From Pseudoips prasinana (Eukaryota > Arthropoda > Insecta > Lepidoptera > Nolidae), in assembly GCA_951640165.1 (NCBI GenBank), contig OX621253.1, positions 32,991,969-33,055,968 on the forward strand: a DNA stretch of 64,000 nt, written 5' to 3'. Position numbers and translations under genes: made by a program. The notes under the pieces are model-generated. The model saw nothing but the letters and a program-made list of their open reading frames with translations, searched no databases and had not been told where the DNA came from. Below are positions 20,252 through 31,350 of the stretch, piece after piece (position 1 is the first letter of the stretch; each line of letters starts with the position of its first letter).

Positions 20252-20350
20252 AGATTCACACCTGTTTCCGAGAGGGGTAGGCAGAGATAACGGATTTGCA
20301 TTTTTCACGATCTTTGCACACCTGTTTTGCTTCGTTTACTGTCATTATAT
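20252..20350 (+). mobile_element. REP-5 fragment
   Basis: CACACCTGTTTCCGAGAGGG and GTAGGCAGAGATAACGGATT match 61680-61740. It abuts the MITE-1 end. Confidence 0.5.
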
Positions 20351-20965
20351 TCATCATACAAGCTGGCCGATTTAGGGTACTTCTGACCTGGCCTTTCTTG
20401 AGAACGTCTCCGATTTAGTCAGAAAATATTCTACGAGGTCTTTATTGTAGTATAACAGTATAATAAAATAGCAGCTCTAACACTAGGGTAATAATAGTAG
20501 GGTAATATCAATATTGAATAAATGTTTCGGGGCCTACTTTCATTTACATAAGTAGAAAGAGCTCCTTGAATTGTACATCAAGGCTTTTAAGGTAAAATTA
20601 AAGGGCTATCTCTTGCAAAGATGTCTTTATGATGTGAATGATTTATAAATAGGATTGTTTCTCTGATTATGATTGTTATATCTGACATTTTATTCAAATA
20701 ATAATTATTATGCGAGAATCAAATTGGTAAATTTATATGTTTAATTTGTGATAGTTTTATGTTTAGTTAAATAAATTAAATTGAACTAGATGTACAGAAA
20801 TGTAATTTAATGCCATCAAAGTTTGTGTTTGTCAAAATCGTAATTTAAATTTATTTATATTTATTAATAAGTTTTCAATGACACTATTTTATAGCCAATA
20901 TTAATGTTACATGTAAAATTCAGATAAGTACAATGTAAATTGTTTAATAAATAACTGACTAATAA
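20351..20965. other. No gene seen
   Basis: AT-rich, no supported frame. Confidence 0.4.
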
Positions 20966-21125
20966 TAATAATACTATCTAGGGACAATGTCATACAGATT
21001 ACCCTAGCCCCATACTAAGCAAAGCTTGTACTATGGGTACCAGGCGACGATATACATACTTATATAGATAGATAAATACTTCAATACATAGAAAACGTCC
21101 ATGACTCACAATGACTAATTGGATT
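20966..21125 (-). mobile_element. SINE-1 copy, head missing
   Basis: Reverse copy of the SINE-1 body: TAGGGACAATGTCATACAGA, AAGCAAAGCTTGTACTATGG and ATATAGATAGATAAATACTT. It stops before the tRNA-like head. Confidence 0.75.
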
Positions 21126-21690
21126 ACATGGATAGCTATGTCAGCACTTATAACTCTATTCCACTATACATTTAACATATCGTTTTAATTCACCGTCACT
21201 TAAATGGGTCCTATTTACCACACAAAGTTGGTTTGTCTTCGTTAAAACGCAGTGTAGGGTTGGACTGCGGTATGATTACGGACCGCGTTGGTTGGTTCAT
21301 TAGAGCGTGGTCTATACGGACCATTTTGCCGATATATTTGGACTGTATGTGGCTGTGGTAGGGTTAACTTGTATAGGGATGTCTCATATGTAATTTCCAA
21401 TAAGTTATAAGTTATTAAAAGTTTCGATTTTATTACCCGACGGTGATCGGTGAGATTACAGGTCGATATGAGTATATATATGAGTCACATAATTCGGGCA
21501 CCGGCAATTCTATTGTAAAAGAGGATCACACCACATATGTAGATAAAAAAAAATGTTAGAAGGATTTGTTGTGTGTTATTTTTTCTGGGCTGGGAAGAGA
21601 CTTTACCTATTCATCTATCTATTGTAGGATATCAACCGAAAGTAATGGACAAAGGTGGCCTCCAAGATCATCATAGTCTTGCGGTACTTA
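21126..21690. other. No gene seen
   Basis: No supported frame. About 21620-21690 (GATATCAACCGAAAGTAATG) may be a very degraded LINE-B tail. Confidence 0.35.
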
Positions 21691-21691
21691 G

Positions 21692-21790
21692 TGAAGATAG
21701 AAAAACAGAGAGTTACGTTTAGTATATTACTGTAGGGGCGAGAAAGAGATGTGCGAGTACACATTTTCTTTTTCTCTTTATCTCATAGTT
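21692..21790 (+). repeat. REP-4 repeat, left part
   Basis: Matches 5270-5380; interrupted by SINE-1 at 21792 and resumed at 22037. Confidence 0.6.
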
Positions 21791-21791
21791 T

Positions 21792-22036
21792 GACGGTCAC
21801 CGTAGCCTAGTTGGTAGTGCTCCTGCCTACGAAGCTGGTGGTACTGGGTTCGAATCCCGGTAAGTGCAAATATTTGTGTGATGAGCACGAATATTTGTTT
21901 CTGAGTCATGGATGTTTTCTATGTATATAAGTATTTATCTATCTATATAAGTATGTATATCGTCGCTTGGTACCCATAGTACAAGCTTTGCTTAGTTTGG
22001 GGCTAGGATGATCTGTGTGACATTGTCCCTAGATAT
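21792..22036 (+). mobile_element. SINE-1, complete copy
   Basis: About 245 bp tRNA-derived SINE. A-box-like TAGCCTAGTTGG at 21803-21814 and B box GGTTCGAATCC at 21847-21857 form the pol III promoter. The body has TGTGTGATGAGCACGAATAT, TATAAGTATTTATCTATCTA and CAAGCTTTGCTTAGTTTGGG, ending GACATTGTCCCTAGATATT. Near-identical copies at 37346, 39862 and 54080 (reverse) suggest recent activity. Confidence 0.85.
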
Positions 22037-22085
22037 TAGTTAATTTTCGTATATTTTAGTTTATACTTCAGTCTTGTCGTAAAGA
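22037..22085 (+). repeat. REP-4 repeat, right part
   Basis: TTTTCGTATATTTTAGTTTATACTTCAG continues the repeat broken at 21790, matching 5385-5410. Confidence 0.55.
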
Positions 22086-22745
22086 ACACTCCTTTTTTAT
22101 ACATTTAAATTGTTGTAATAACTTTTTTTACCATATTTGGCGAATAAAGATTGTTATTACCAAACAGGTTTTGACAGATTTATCTTTTCCTTTTTCAGTT
22201 AGTTTCCATATCCAAGTGTCACAAATTCTATATTCTCGTACCTTTGCTCTCAAAACGCAATGATAAATCCGTACCACAAAATGTAAGAAATAGGTACCTA
22301 TACTTACAAAAGCAATCCTACAACAAAATATCTCATCAAAAACATAAATGCAGAGTTGCCAACTTCAAAAAAGAATCAAAGACAAAATGGGTAAGTAATT
22401 ATGGTGGGCAACTCAAACCAATTCTTTTGACAAAATGAGAAAGATGAAAAAAAATCGGGAAGTGTCCCCCCGGATAACGCTCTAAAGCCGGATACACATG
22501 GTCGCAGTAGCAATTAGAGGAGCACTTCATTTTTCTGAAGAATTTTACGGTCAGCTTTATGACGATATAAAGTTGAGTGTATTTAAATTACTGTTGGCTT
22601 TAAAATTAAACATAAAAGGGGGAAAGACCGTATTAAGAAATTAATTTCAATTTCTTTTAAAAGAATGATAATAAAAATTCTTATGACTTCGCTTACAATA
22701 AACTTAGACGTAATAAATATAACATGTTATATTATATGGGACGTG
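22086..22745. other. No gene seen
   Basis: The Lys-rich 64-codon frame near 22244 shows no known motif; chance frame most likely. Confidence 0.4.
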
Positions 22746-22751
22746 GACTAC

Positions 22752-22832
22752 CCCGTAGTCTAGCGGCGGCACGCGGAATTGCAGATACCTAATAAGGTTC
22801 TGGGATCAATTCCTTGGTTAAGACAACAAGTG
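22752..22832 (+). mobile_element. SINE-3-like tRNA head fragment
   Basis: CGTAGTCTAGCGGCGGCACG followed 40 bases later by GTTCTGGGATCAATTCC resembles degraded A and B boxes. The SINE body is missing. Confidence 0.45.
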
Positions 22833-23160
22833 TCGTTCGGATTTACATTACAACAAAACGCTGTCTAATCTAATTACCAGAGTTAGGGTATAGAGCGTAT
22901 GTGCACTCTCTGTGCCCTATGCTGTTCTGCGAAGTAGCACTTAATAATGGTGCTGGAGAGATTAAAGGGTTTCTTTTTTTTAGTTCTCAAGTATTAGTTT
23001 GTGTGCTATATGAGTCAACCCCAATAAGTTAAATTAAGTTTTAAGGATTATCTAAATTGGAAGTCACTACACTCCCAGCTGAAAGCTTATAACTAGTCAA
23101 GATCCCACCATAATATTTAAATTTCTTACGACATCCTATTCCGCCTATACGTAATACTAA
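22833..23160. other. No gene seen
   Basis: No supported frame. Confidence 0.35.
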
Positions 23161-23227
23161 AATATATTACAATGCAGAATTTCCATCCCAAGCTTCAAAC
23201 TTTAAAAGTCGCCTGAACAAAGTTGGT

Positions 23228-23533
23228 ATGTTTCCAAAATAGTTGTCGCGACGTTCACGGGCCGCTTTAAATAGAAAATACCAGCTGAATTTTTATATGG
23301 GACTTGCATTGAATATTTCAGTTATGTCCTGTTTTGTACTTGATTTTTTGTATGTGAGCAAGAAGTTTGGATTTTATGAAGGTATAGGATGTGGGTTAAG
23401 TTTTGGCGTTAGTTTTCAAGGGTACGCTACTTTTCTTTTACGAGGAAAATGGGTAAACTTCGTACATGAGCCCACCTCACGTTTGACCGGTTATTTTTTA
23501 AGCTTCTTTACATTCCATCCGATTGGTTTTTAA
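23228..23533 (+). pseudogene. Candidate chemoreceptor-like exon, disrupted
   Basis: An ATG at 23228 (MFPK) meets TAG at 23240-23242, then the same frame is open for 96 codons to 23533. The translation has two hydrophobic, membrane-like segments (FYMGLALNISVMSCFVLDFL and about residues 45-70 of the open part) separated by a short polar loop, then a basic patch (LLRGKW). The layout is reminiscent of the N-terminal exon of insect odorant or gustatory receptors. A possible splice donor (TGG|GTAAAC) lies at about 23452, where such exons could end. No partner exons were found. This is a resemblance only and could be a chance hydrophobic frame in AT-rich DNA. Confidence 0.25.
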
Positions 23534-23798
23534 GTGTACCTAAAGTTTTTTAGTTTTGGCTAAATAGGTCAATATTTTACTTTATGATTGAGTCAAAGTG
23601 GCTAATTAATAAAAGGATTTGTTGAAGTTTTGTTTGTTTTTATTTCGCTTTAAGAACCACGTTATGAAATTAGACTAACTTTTTGACATTCCAATAGATT
23701 AATTATATAATTCGGTACTTAGCTTTATGGTAGCAATTTAATAATGTATTTTTATGTCCCATATACTCGTAACTGTAATCCTAAGGTATATTGTTGAT

Positions 23799-23865
23799 GA
23801 CTGTAATTACTTGGACATCTTAAATTTATAATATTTAAATTTAAGATGTCCAAGTAATTACAGTC
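23799..23865. repeat. Perfect hairpin, 30-bp arms
   Basis: 23799-23828 and 23836-23865 are exact inverted copies around a 7-base AT loop. Confidence 0.9.
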
Positions 23866-24525
23866 TATATATATATAATATTTTTATAATTGAAATTCAT
23901 TAATTTAATAATTCAATATTAAATCGTTGCTTCAATTATCTTATAATTTAAACTAATTTGTAAAAATTACTTGCCATATTCAAGGCAAATAATGTGAAAC
24001 TTAATAATAATTACAACACCAATAATGTGTAAACCATGTTTCATGTAAATAAATGATTTTATCTTTTATCTAGAGCATGTGTGTGTTAGTCATCTAACTT
24101 ACTGTTCTTATCAGATCACCAGTCCCTAAGAGACCGGTGATGTTAAGCACATATGCACGTAGATAGCCTATAGATAGGTAACTACCTAACTAGTTTAATT
24201 TTACAGCGTTTCCATGCTTTGAAGGTTACGTTAAGATGTCGGTCCCGATTGTAAAGCCATTTTGGAAGCCTACTGTACGGCTCGTGCAACTCTGTGTCTC
24301 GCTTCAAATATTAGGATTTAGGTAATGAGTTTCCACGTTCCAAATTGGTTGCTATAAATTGTTCTTAGATCACATTCAAGCTCCGAATTCCACGCAAAGT
24401 TTTCACTCTATACGTTTTTGCTGACCATGAGAAATAGAAAATTTATTTTTATCATATTTGGGGTTATCACAAAGAATATCGAAATGTTAGCTGGTTCTGA
24501 ATATTTTTGAATACTAAATTCACAA
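23866..24525. other. No gene seen
   Basis: AT-rich, no supported frame. Confidence 0.4.
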
Positions 24526-24527
24526 GC

Positions 24528-24735
24528 TTATGATCCGAGGGGACGACTAGTGACACGACCGGAAAGAGGTAAGGTACAGGACTGATGGATTTACGGGGTT
24601 GTAATATGTTATTCCAAACTTCGGGCCGATACTGAGAAATTTTCCTCACAGTAAAATCCCAAAATCACTTTTAGACCTAACCCATTTCAACCCGGAACCT
24701 CAGTATCTCATTACCGCCAAACAAACAAGGCAGTA
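24528..24735 (-). mobile_element. SINE-3 fragment
   Basis: TGATCCGAGGGGACGACTAG, GACACGACCGGAAAGAGGT and CCGATACTGAGAAATTTTCC match the inverted SINE-3 body; the tRNA head is degraded. Confidence 0.65.
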
Positions 24736-24790
24736 ATCAGACCATAAATTGAGAACGTGTGCTAGATGGCATCCCTTTGTGTTTCAGGCG

Positions 24791-24846
24791 ATTTCCACGT
24801 CAGGTACCATCCTGAGCCGAGTCAGGATGGTACCTGCCGTGGAAAT
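24791..24846. repeat. Hairpin, 25-bp arms
   Basis: 24791-24815 and 24822-24846 pair with one mismatch; loop GCCGAG. Confidence 0.85.
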
Positions 24847-25029
24847 GCAAGAGAGCGTCGGTTGTAAGGATAATATTTGCAACGCAAGGACGCAGGTACC
24901 TAAGACCGATATAGGATCAGACAGTGAATTTCAATTATGTATATAGGTACTGAAGACTGACATGGAGTTTGCTTTGCAAGTGAATGTTATTATGTTAGCG
25001 TATGCTTGATTCAAAAAGCCAGTCAAGCA

Positions 25030-25345
25030 TTTAGTGGTTAATGACCCTGAATGCTTAGCCAGAGGTAGTGGATTCGATGCCCACACAGGATAAATCTTTG
25101 TGTGATGTGCACGATTGTTTGGTTCTGTGTCTGGCTGTATAAATTATGCATTTATTTCCAGATGTGGAGATCTTTGGGGGAGGCCTTTGTCCAACAGTGG
25201 ACGTTTTTCGGCTGTTATGATGAATATTTATGTATTTAGAAACATAGAAGTTCATATGTTTATCAGTTGTCTGGTTTTTATATTGCAGGCTCTGCGTAGT
25301 TTGGGATCAGATGACAGTGTGCTTGTTGTCCCAACATATTTAAAT
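25030..25345 (+). mobile_element. SINE-2 copy carrying a LINE-B insertion
   Basis: tRNA-like head (GTGGATTCGATGCCC B-box-like) and body up to ATAAATTATGCATTTATTTCC, then a 70-bp LINE-B tail (25149-25222), then the SINE body resumes (TATGTATTTAGAAACATAGA, GTTTGGGATCAGATGACAGT). Confidence 0.7.
25149..25222 (+). mobile_element. LINE-B, extremely 5'-truncated copy
   Basis: TGTGGAGATCTTTGGGGGAG, CCTTTGTCCAACAGTGGACG and GGCTGTTATGATGA: the last ~70 bp of LINE-B in sense orientation, inserted in a SINE-2. Confidence 0.75.
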
Positions 25346-25539
25346 TTTTAATACTTTAAGCGAGGTAGGGCATAGCGTTCATTCGCTCAAAGAGCAGCCC
25401 GACTGGGGAACTACCTCCACCTCACAGAAGACATTCCTTATAATAACATTAATAATTTTAATGTTATGTTTCCGAGTATGAGTAAGGTCGCCAGAGCTCA
25501 TTGGGGTGGGGGGAAGGGTCAGCAACACTTGTTTGCTGA

Positions 25540-25662
25540 CTTTTAAAGACCGGCAACGCACCCGCTTCTCCTCTGATGTTGCGAGTGTTCATGGGCGGCG
25601 GTGAACACTTACCATCAGAAGACCCACGTGCTCGTTTGTTGCCCTCTAATATATAAAAAAAC
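25540..25662. mobile_element. REP-2 copy
   Basis: GACCGGCAACGCACCCGCTT, GGGCGGCGGTGAACACTTAC and CTCGTTTGTTGCCCTCTAAT followed by an A-rich end. Confidence 0.65.
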
Positions 25663-26080
25663 ATATTTAAATATTATTTATTTGTATAAGAAATATAAAA
25701 TATTTAACCGTATATTGCGCAAAGCCGTACTTATAGTTTAAAATCAAATCAACTTCTCTGTGACTTGAGTGTAAAACATTGCATAATTCAGAACTGTTCT
25801 AGAGGCGTCATGAATTTTGATATTAATTATTACTGAGGAATCTCATTAAGGTGTATTTGTTTCAAGATATCTTGCGAGGCGCTTCCTTCAAGATTTATTT
25901 ATAAGGCAAGCGGCAAGCAACGGGCGTTTTCTATCTGTGTCGGGAAATGTGGAAATTGTTTTGTTGTTTTGTCATTTCTGCTACTCTCTAACCGACTTCA
26001 AAACAAGAGGTTAACAATTCAAATATACAGTCATCGTAAAAAGTTGACGAAATGTAGAAATGGGATTTTCTACTCATTTT
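25663..26080. other. No gene seen
   Basis: AT-rich. ACCGACTTCAAAACAAGAGG at about 25990 resembles short motifs at 49730 and 54710. Confidence 0.35.
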
Positions 26081-26084
26081 TATC

Positions 26085-26270
26085 AATTTCTTTTTAATTT
26101 TCCAACTCTGTTTCTTTTTGATTAAATTCGTTGCAGATCCAAGACAATTAAAGGGATTCCAGGGACGTGCCTGAGCCTCACCGCTCAGTGTTATTTCTTT
26201 GTGTACCACTGTTGAACTTGGCTTACAGGAGTTGCAGTGGTGGGTAACAGGGAGAGGTCTCAATAAATGA
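26085..26270 (+). mobile_element. LINE-C 3' UTR fragment
   Basis: ATTAAATTCGTTGCAGATCC, GAGCCTCACCGCTCAGTGTT and GTTGCAGTGGTGGGTAACAG match the 3' UTR at 55505 and 59881, more diverged. Confidence 0.65.
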
Positions 26271-26451
26271 AAAGAAGTCAACGTGTAAAGTAGATCATCA
26301 ACATCGGATATTCAATACTAAATATCGTCGATTGTGTGGAATTTTATCGTATCTATGTTATACAATCTCTTAAATATGTGGGTACTGGTTTTGATAAAGT
26401 GTATTCGATAGAAACCGCGACGCGCACTTTAATTAAAGCGTAATAGTAGAT

Positions 26452-26700
26452 CATCATTACAGCTTAAATAAGTCCACTGCTGGACAAGCCTCCCTCAAGA
26501 ATCATCTTGAGGGGATATGCCATAATCGCCACGCTTGGCAGGCGGGTTGGCGATCGCAGTATGATGGTCGTAGTACTCAGAAGGAAGCTGCTTCCCGTCC
26601 TCTGGTAGATATTCCCTCGGGTCGACTTCTACGCCCCCCACGGGATGAGATGGGGTGATGATATTCTGATTCTGATATTTGTCGCCGTCACCACACAGCA
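26452..26700 (-). mobile_element. SINE-T copy
   Basis: Reverse full copy; closest to 16190-16445. A short CACAG/CATAG run follows the terminal CACCACACAGC. Confidence 0.8.
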
Positions 26701-26807
26701 TAGCACAGCACAGCACAGTAATAGTAGATACTCATAGATATTAAAACTAACTGTCTCAATTACGAATTCCTTACCTACTTTATAGTAACTTTTTATTATA
26801 TTTTTAA

Positions 26808-27120
26808 CTAGCCGTGCTCTGCTGTTTTACCCACATTAAACATTATAAATTATAGCCTACGTGTTAATCCAGGGTGTCAGCTAACTCCATATCAAATTTT
26901 ATTAAAATCTCTCTAGCCGTTGAGACGTGAAGAAGTAACAAACATACACACTCACACACTCACAAACTTTCGGCTTTATAATATTAGTAGGATGTGTTAA
27001 TCCAGGGTGTCAGCTGACATTTAATGTGACACTTTATTAAAATCGCTCCAGCCGTTTAGACGTGAAGAAGTAACAAACATACACACTCACAAACTTTCGC
27101 CTTTATAATATTGGTGTGAT
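26808..27120 (+). repeat. REP-3 in tandem duplicate
   Basis: Two consecutive copies starting GTGTTAATCCAGGGTGTCAG at about 26861 and 26995, each ending CTTTATAATATT. A third relative is at 40600. Upstream AACTAGCCGTGCTCTGCTGT is the degraded start also seen at 43468. Confidence 0.75.
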
Positions 27121-27575
27121 AATATCCTTCTGTAATATGTCTAGATTTGTTAAGATGATCTCATAATATTTATATATATATGTAGTTTTGGTGCAAAAAT
27201 AAATGTTATTTCCATTCTTTCGTTCTTTCGGAATGGTCTCGTATAAATTTTCCTTAAACCAGTTTTCTTAAAGAAAAGTTGAAGTTCCAGATTTGATCCA
27301 TAAGACATCATTATTATAGCTATAAAAGCATTTCTTTAAAATGATCGGAAAATGTTCAGCTTAATACGAAAGTGTAACGAGAAAAGTATCCGCCAGGTGT
27401 GCTGAACATTTCGTTACAGGATTTCAGATAATAAATCTCCGGAGAAACAGATAATATGATGTTGTTAATGGTGTAACACGAGTGCAGTCTCCATTAGTTT
27501 GGAAAACGTTCAGCTTTTATTAAAACCCACCAAGTGCAGAGTCCCGTGCAAACTTGTAGGTATTTTGTTACAGTA
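27121..27575. other. No gene seen
   Basis: No supported frame. Confidence 0.35.
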
Positions 27576-27599
27576 ATACACATTTACGACACATAAACT

Positions 27600-27654
27600 T
27601 GTCAAAATCTTTGTGTGATGAGCAAGATTATTAATTGGTCTGTGTCTGGGTTTA
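27600..27654 (+). mobile_element. SINE-2 copy, left part (split by mariner)
   Basis: TTTGTGTGATGAGCAAGATT and GTCTGTGTCTGGGTTTA match SINE-2; continues at 28948. The tRNA head is not recognisable. Confidence 0.6.
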
Positions 27655-28947
27655 CATTCAGTCAAAAAAGTATCGGGAATGGATGATTTGTTTATGGTTC
27701 CAAATTCAAATTTTTGTTTTTGTTAGATTGGCACAACTGTTTTCCATTTTGGCGCGGAGTTTCAGTTGCATCTGTTATTTATATTAAATACAGTGCTGGT
27801 TTTAGTAATATCATATATTGTGTGTATTGCGAATTTCATAATGGACAAAAAAATCGAACAAAGAGGTTGTCTTAAATTTTGCATCGCTAATGGAATTTCG
27901 TGTTCGGAGTAACTGAAAATGTTACTGAAGGCTTACGGTCAATCGACTTTATCAAAAACTCGTGCTTATGAGTGGTTCAAAGCGTTCAAAAGCGGTCGAA
28001 ATGTGATAAAAGTTTTGCCTCGCTCTGGTAGGCCATCAACGTCTGCAACTGAAGTTAACATCGCAAAAGTGAAGGAAATAGTGACTGAAAATTCTCATTC
28101 AACTCTGAGAGAGATAGCTGCCGAACTGTCTGTATCTCACGAGTCGATTCGTACCATTTTAACTAATCATTTGGGTATGAAACATGTTGCCGCTCGGCTA
28201 GTCCCAAAAGATCTGAATTTTCTCCAAAAACTCAATCGCATGAAAGTCGCTGTGGACATGGTAGAACGAGTCAATTCCGACCCAACATTCATGAAACGCA
28301 TTGTTACTGGTGACGAGACGTGGGTTTACAAGTTTGACATGCAAACTAATCAACAAGCTTCGGAGTGGCGCCTTCCAACTGAACCGAAACCGAAAAAACC
28401 ACGCCTAAGTCGATCAAAAGTCAAAGTCATGTTGACTGTTTTCTTTGACTATCGCGGTGTTGTGCACTCTGAATTCTTACCGGAAGGTCGAACGGTAAAT
28501 AAAGAATATTATTTGAGCGTTATGCGGCGTTTAAGAGAGCAAATTCGACGAAAAAGGCCAGATTTGTGGAAAGAAAATTCTTGGATTTTGCACCACGATA
28601 ATGCAATTGCCTTCATTGTGAACGAATTTTTGACCAAACACTCAACAAATACCATCCAGCAACCACCATATTCACCAGATGTGGCTCCAGCTGACTTCTT
28701 TCTTTTTCCTAAAGTCATATTACCACTTCGTGGTACCCGTTTTCGGTAGAAGACATAAAGGAGAATTCGCGACGAGAACTGAACTCAATTCCGAAAGCAG
28801 CGTTTATAAAATGTTTTGATGAATGGATTATTCGTTGGCGTAAGTGTATCGTTTCTGAAGGAGCATACTTTGAAGGTGATAAAATAAATTTGGATGAATA
28901 ACAAACATTTTGTATATTGATCTTTTCCCGGTACTTTCTTGACAGAG
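27655..28947 (+). mobile_element. Mariner transposon, inactivated copy
   Basis: About 1.29 kb flanked by TA on both sides (27653-27654 and 28948-28949). The ends form imperfect inverted repeats: CAGTCAAAAAAGTATCGGG at the left pairs with CCGGTACTTTCTTGACAG at the right. The length is standard for mariner. The element interrupts a SINE-2, so it is younger than that SINE. Confidence 0.85.
27841..28901 (+). pseudogene. Mariner transposase pseudogene
   Basis: The DNA-cutting transposase of the surrounding mariner, about 350 codons in its original frame. The N-terminal half carries two helix-turn-helix regions joined by a GRPS linker. The catalytic domain shows TGDET (D158), HHDN (D253) and APAD (D285). 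Three defects: codon 24 is TAA (27910-27912); the spacing between the second and third Asp is 31 residues instead of 34, implying a 9-bp deletion after HHDNA; and near 28741 the frame shifts (one base lost or two gained), after which the C-terminus (SVEDIKENSRRELNSIPKAA) continues to the normal end at 28901. The open part from 27919 to 28749 is only a fragment. No functional product is expected. Confidence 0.85.
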
Positions 28948-29050
28948 TAGTATCTCTAAAATGTATGTATTTAGAAATAGTATGTTTATCAGTTGTCTGG
29001 TTGCCATTGTACAGGATCTGCCTAATTTGGGATCAGATGGTATTAGTTGT
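28948..29050 (+). mobile_element. SINE-2 copy, right part
   Basis: TGTATGTATTTAGAAATAGT, TATCAGTTGTCTGGTTGCCA and TTTGGGATCAGATGG complete the SINE interrupted at 27654. Confidence 0.65.
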
Positions 29051-31100
29051 ACATTTTAAATATTTTTGCAGTATTTTTCAGTTAAACTAAATTAAGCAGC
29101 ATGTATTTCAATACAATAATATTATTTGATTAATAACAAAATATTCCTGCAGGATCTATCAATAAGTTTCAATTAAACAACACCATGTATTTCGCCGTGA
29201 TGGATTACGTCTGCGCTTCCGTGCATACTACCCTCGAAATTCTATACTAATATCAACTCCTCGCAATTTGAACTTTATTTCAGGAAAGGTAAGGTTGCTA
29301 AGGGGTTGAGAGGGTTCCAATTTGGGTCCCGTCGTTAATGGGTGTATGAGTGTGATTATAACTGTCTGTATATTAAAGTTTGACATTGTTCATAGTCTTT
29401 AGAGGTATGAATATTGAATAATGTTATCCGCAGAACTAATTTTAATGCTTTTAGTTTGATGAGGATTCCTACTCTATTAACATTATGATGTATAATCATA
29501 CAAATATAATCATTTCAAATAGAAAGGTTTAAGGTTAACTTAGATTTACTGACTGGGACGCCTACTTAGATTGCTAGATAAATCTGCAGGAAAAAACGAT
29601 CATCAAAGCGCAGACTCAAACGCAAAATACCACAAGATGTGCTAATATAGATACACACACATACATATTAAGTATAAGGGTGCGACATAGGTCTCACTCC
29701 TTAAAAAGCCAATTGCAGTGACTGACATACAGCTTAATGTCCTACAATAGTAACAGATTGCTGTAATAATTAAAAATAATAATAAAAAAAACATCTGCAC
29801 GTTAGCTAGTGGAAGATCTTCGTCAAGGAGAGCAGCATTCCCCCCTAACCTAGTTTGTAGTCGGTGCCAGAGATAACATCTTTGTAAAAAATCTGTTTAC
29901 TTCATCGACCCCGAACTTTAGATCGAATCCCATAACATTTCCTCAGGCTTATATTAACCAAAATATTAACGTTAGTTCCAGTAACCCTACGCGTGACTCC
30001 GGAGTAGCGCGGAATGGTATACTATCAATAAGTACCGTAGATTTAGCCTTCTTCCATTCTATCAGGAGATGCATTGGGGAAGTACCTGCACCTTAGGTCT
30101 AGGTCATTGTTTTTCTTTTTCTTATAGTTGTGGTTTAGGGTGTGGTGGCTAGAGGTCACTGGGGAATGGTCAACAACAAACGTGAATTATACAGTCCGTG
30201 GCTAAAGCGTTACAGGCTCTAGACATCGCTTCTATTCTAAGAGGCCATAGAAATGTCAATAAAATTGTATAAAGGGATGGAACAAGTTAAATTTGAGAGA
30301 ATTCGGCAACTATACGAATATAATAAAAGGTAGTGGTAAGATCACTGATTTAGCCTTATGATTTATACGGGACATAATACATAGACTCATAAATTTAATA
30401 AAATTTGTGTGTGTGTGAGTTTTACATAATCTTCCGCAATTAAATTTCAAACAAAAAAAATATTTCAGGAAAACGAATATCAATACTACTCGACTTGAAG
30501 CATTTATACTCTCTAGAAATTAATGTGTGTTTCTACTATGAAAAGGTCAGAAGCAATTCAAGCAGTACTATTGTTTGAAGAGTAACAATAGTTAGAAGTA
30601 CCCTCATAACTCATGTAATAACGTTCCACTTTTATTGCAGTGTGCTGGCACTACAACTTTTACCGACGACGCATCAATTTGAAATTTTACGTTAGACTTT
30701 TCTATTAATTCTCTCTATAAAATTTACTTTTGTAGAGTATTATAGAAGGAATTTTATTTAAAAACTAACTGTCCCGACAAACATTAACCTGCCCCGTTAT
30801 TAAAAAAATCGTTACCTCTACGGGGCCCAACTGTAAATTCAAACTATCCAGGGTCTTACTCAAAGTAACAAAAGATATAAAAGAATATCAAAATTAAGTT
30901 GACAATCCTAGTATTGTCTACTATCGATTGTAGTGGCACCATAAAGAATCTGAACCATACTGAAACCTACTCAAACAAATACAAAAAATAATTAATTGGG
31001 CCTGCTGGTTAGGAGTTCAGACATAAACATACGGAGGGTTTTATTGAAGAATTAAATAACACACGGACACACAAGAATCGTGCTCATCATACCAAGATTG
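29051..31100. other. No gene seen
   Basis: About 2 kb, one of the longest stretches in which I recognise no repeat or gene. No frame over 60 codons carries a motif. Ancient repeats or intron/intergenic DNA are possible. Confidence 0.4.
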
Positions 31101-31104
31101 GTCC

Positions 31105-31350
31105 TGGGTTTAGGGTGGGTTTTTAAGCGGGGTAGAAAATCCTGCATGGATGTCCTCCGCCTTGGGGGAGGCGGAGGGGTCTGTCAGACTCCTACTGTCT
31201 AAAAACCACCCCAGTGTTCCATCTCACACCTGCGCCGGGGGTCGCGGGAACGTACGATACTTCCGCAACCCCCGGCTTGAACCCACGATCCCACACGCCA
31301 GACCACGGCATCGGTGCTTAACCAGATCGCAGACTATCAGTGAATCTGAG
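31105..31350 (-). mobile_element. SINE-6, GC-rich tRNA-like SINE
   Basis: On the minus strand: A-box-like TGGTTAAGCACCGATG, B box GTGGGTTCAAGCC, then GC-rich sequence with CCCGCGACCCCCGGCGCAGG and the symmetric CCTCCGCCTCCCCCAAGGCG. Single copy here. Sharply more GC-rich than its flanks. Confidence 0.6.

Noticed and set aside
21792..21860. Possible genuine tRNA gene
   Set aside because: A and B boxes are present but the flanking acceptor stems do not pair and the sequence recurs with a common body, so it is a SINE head.
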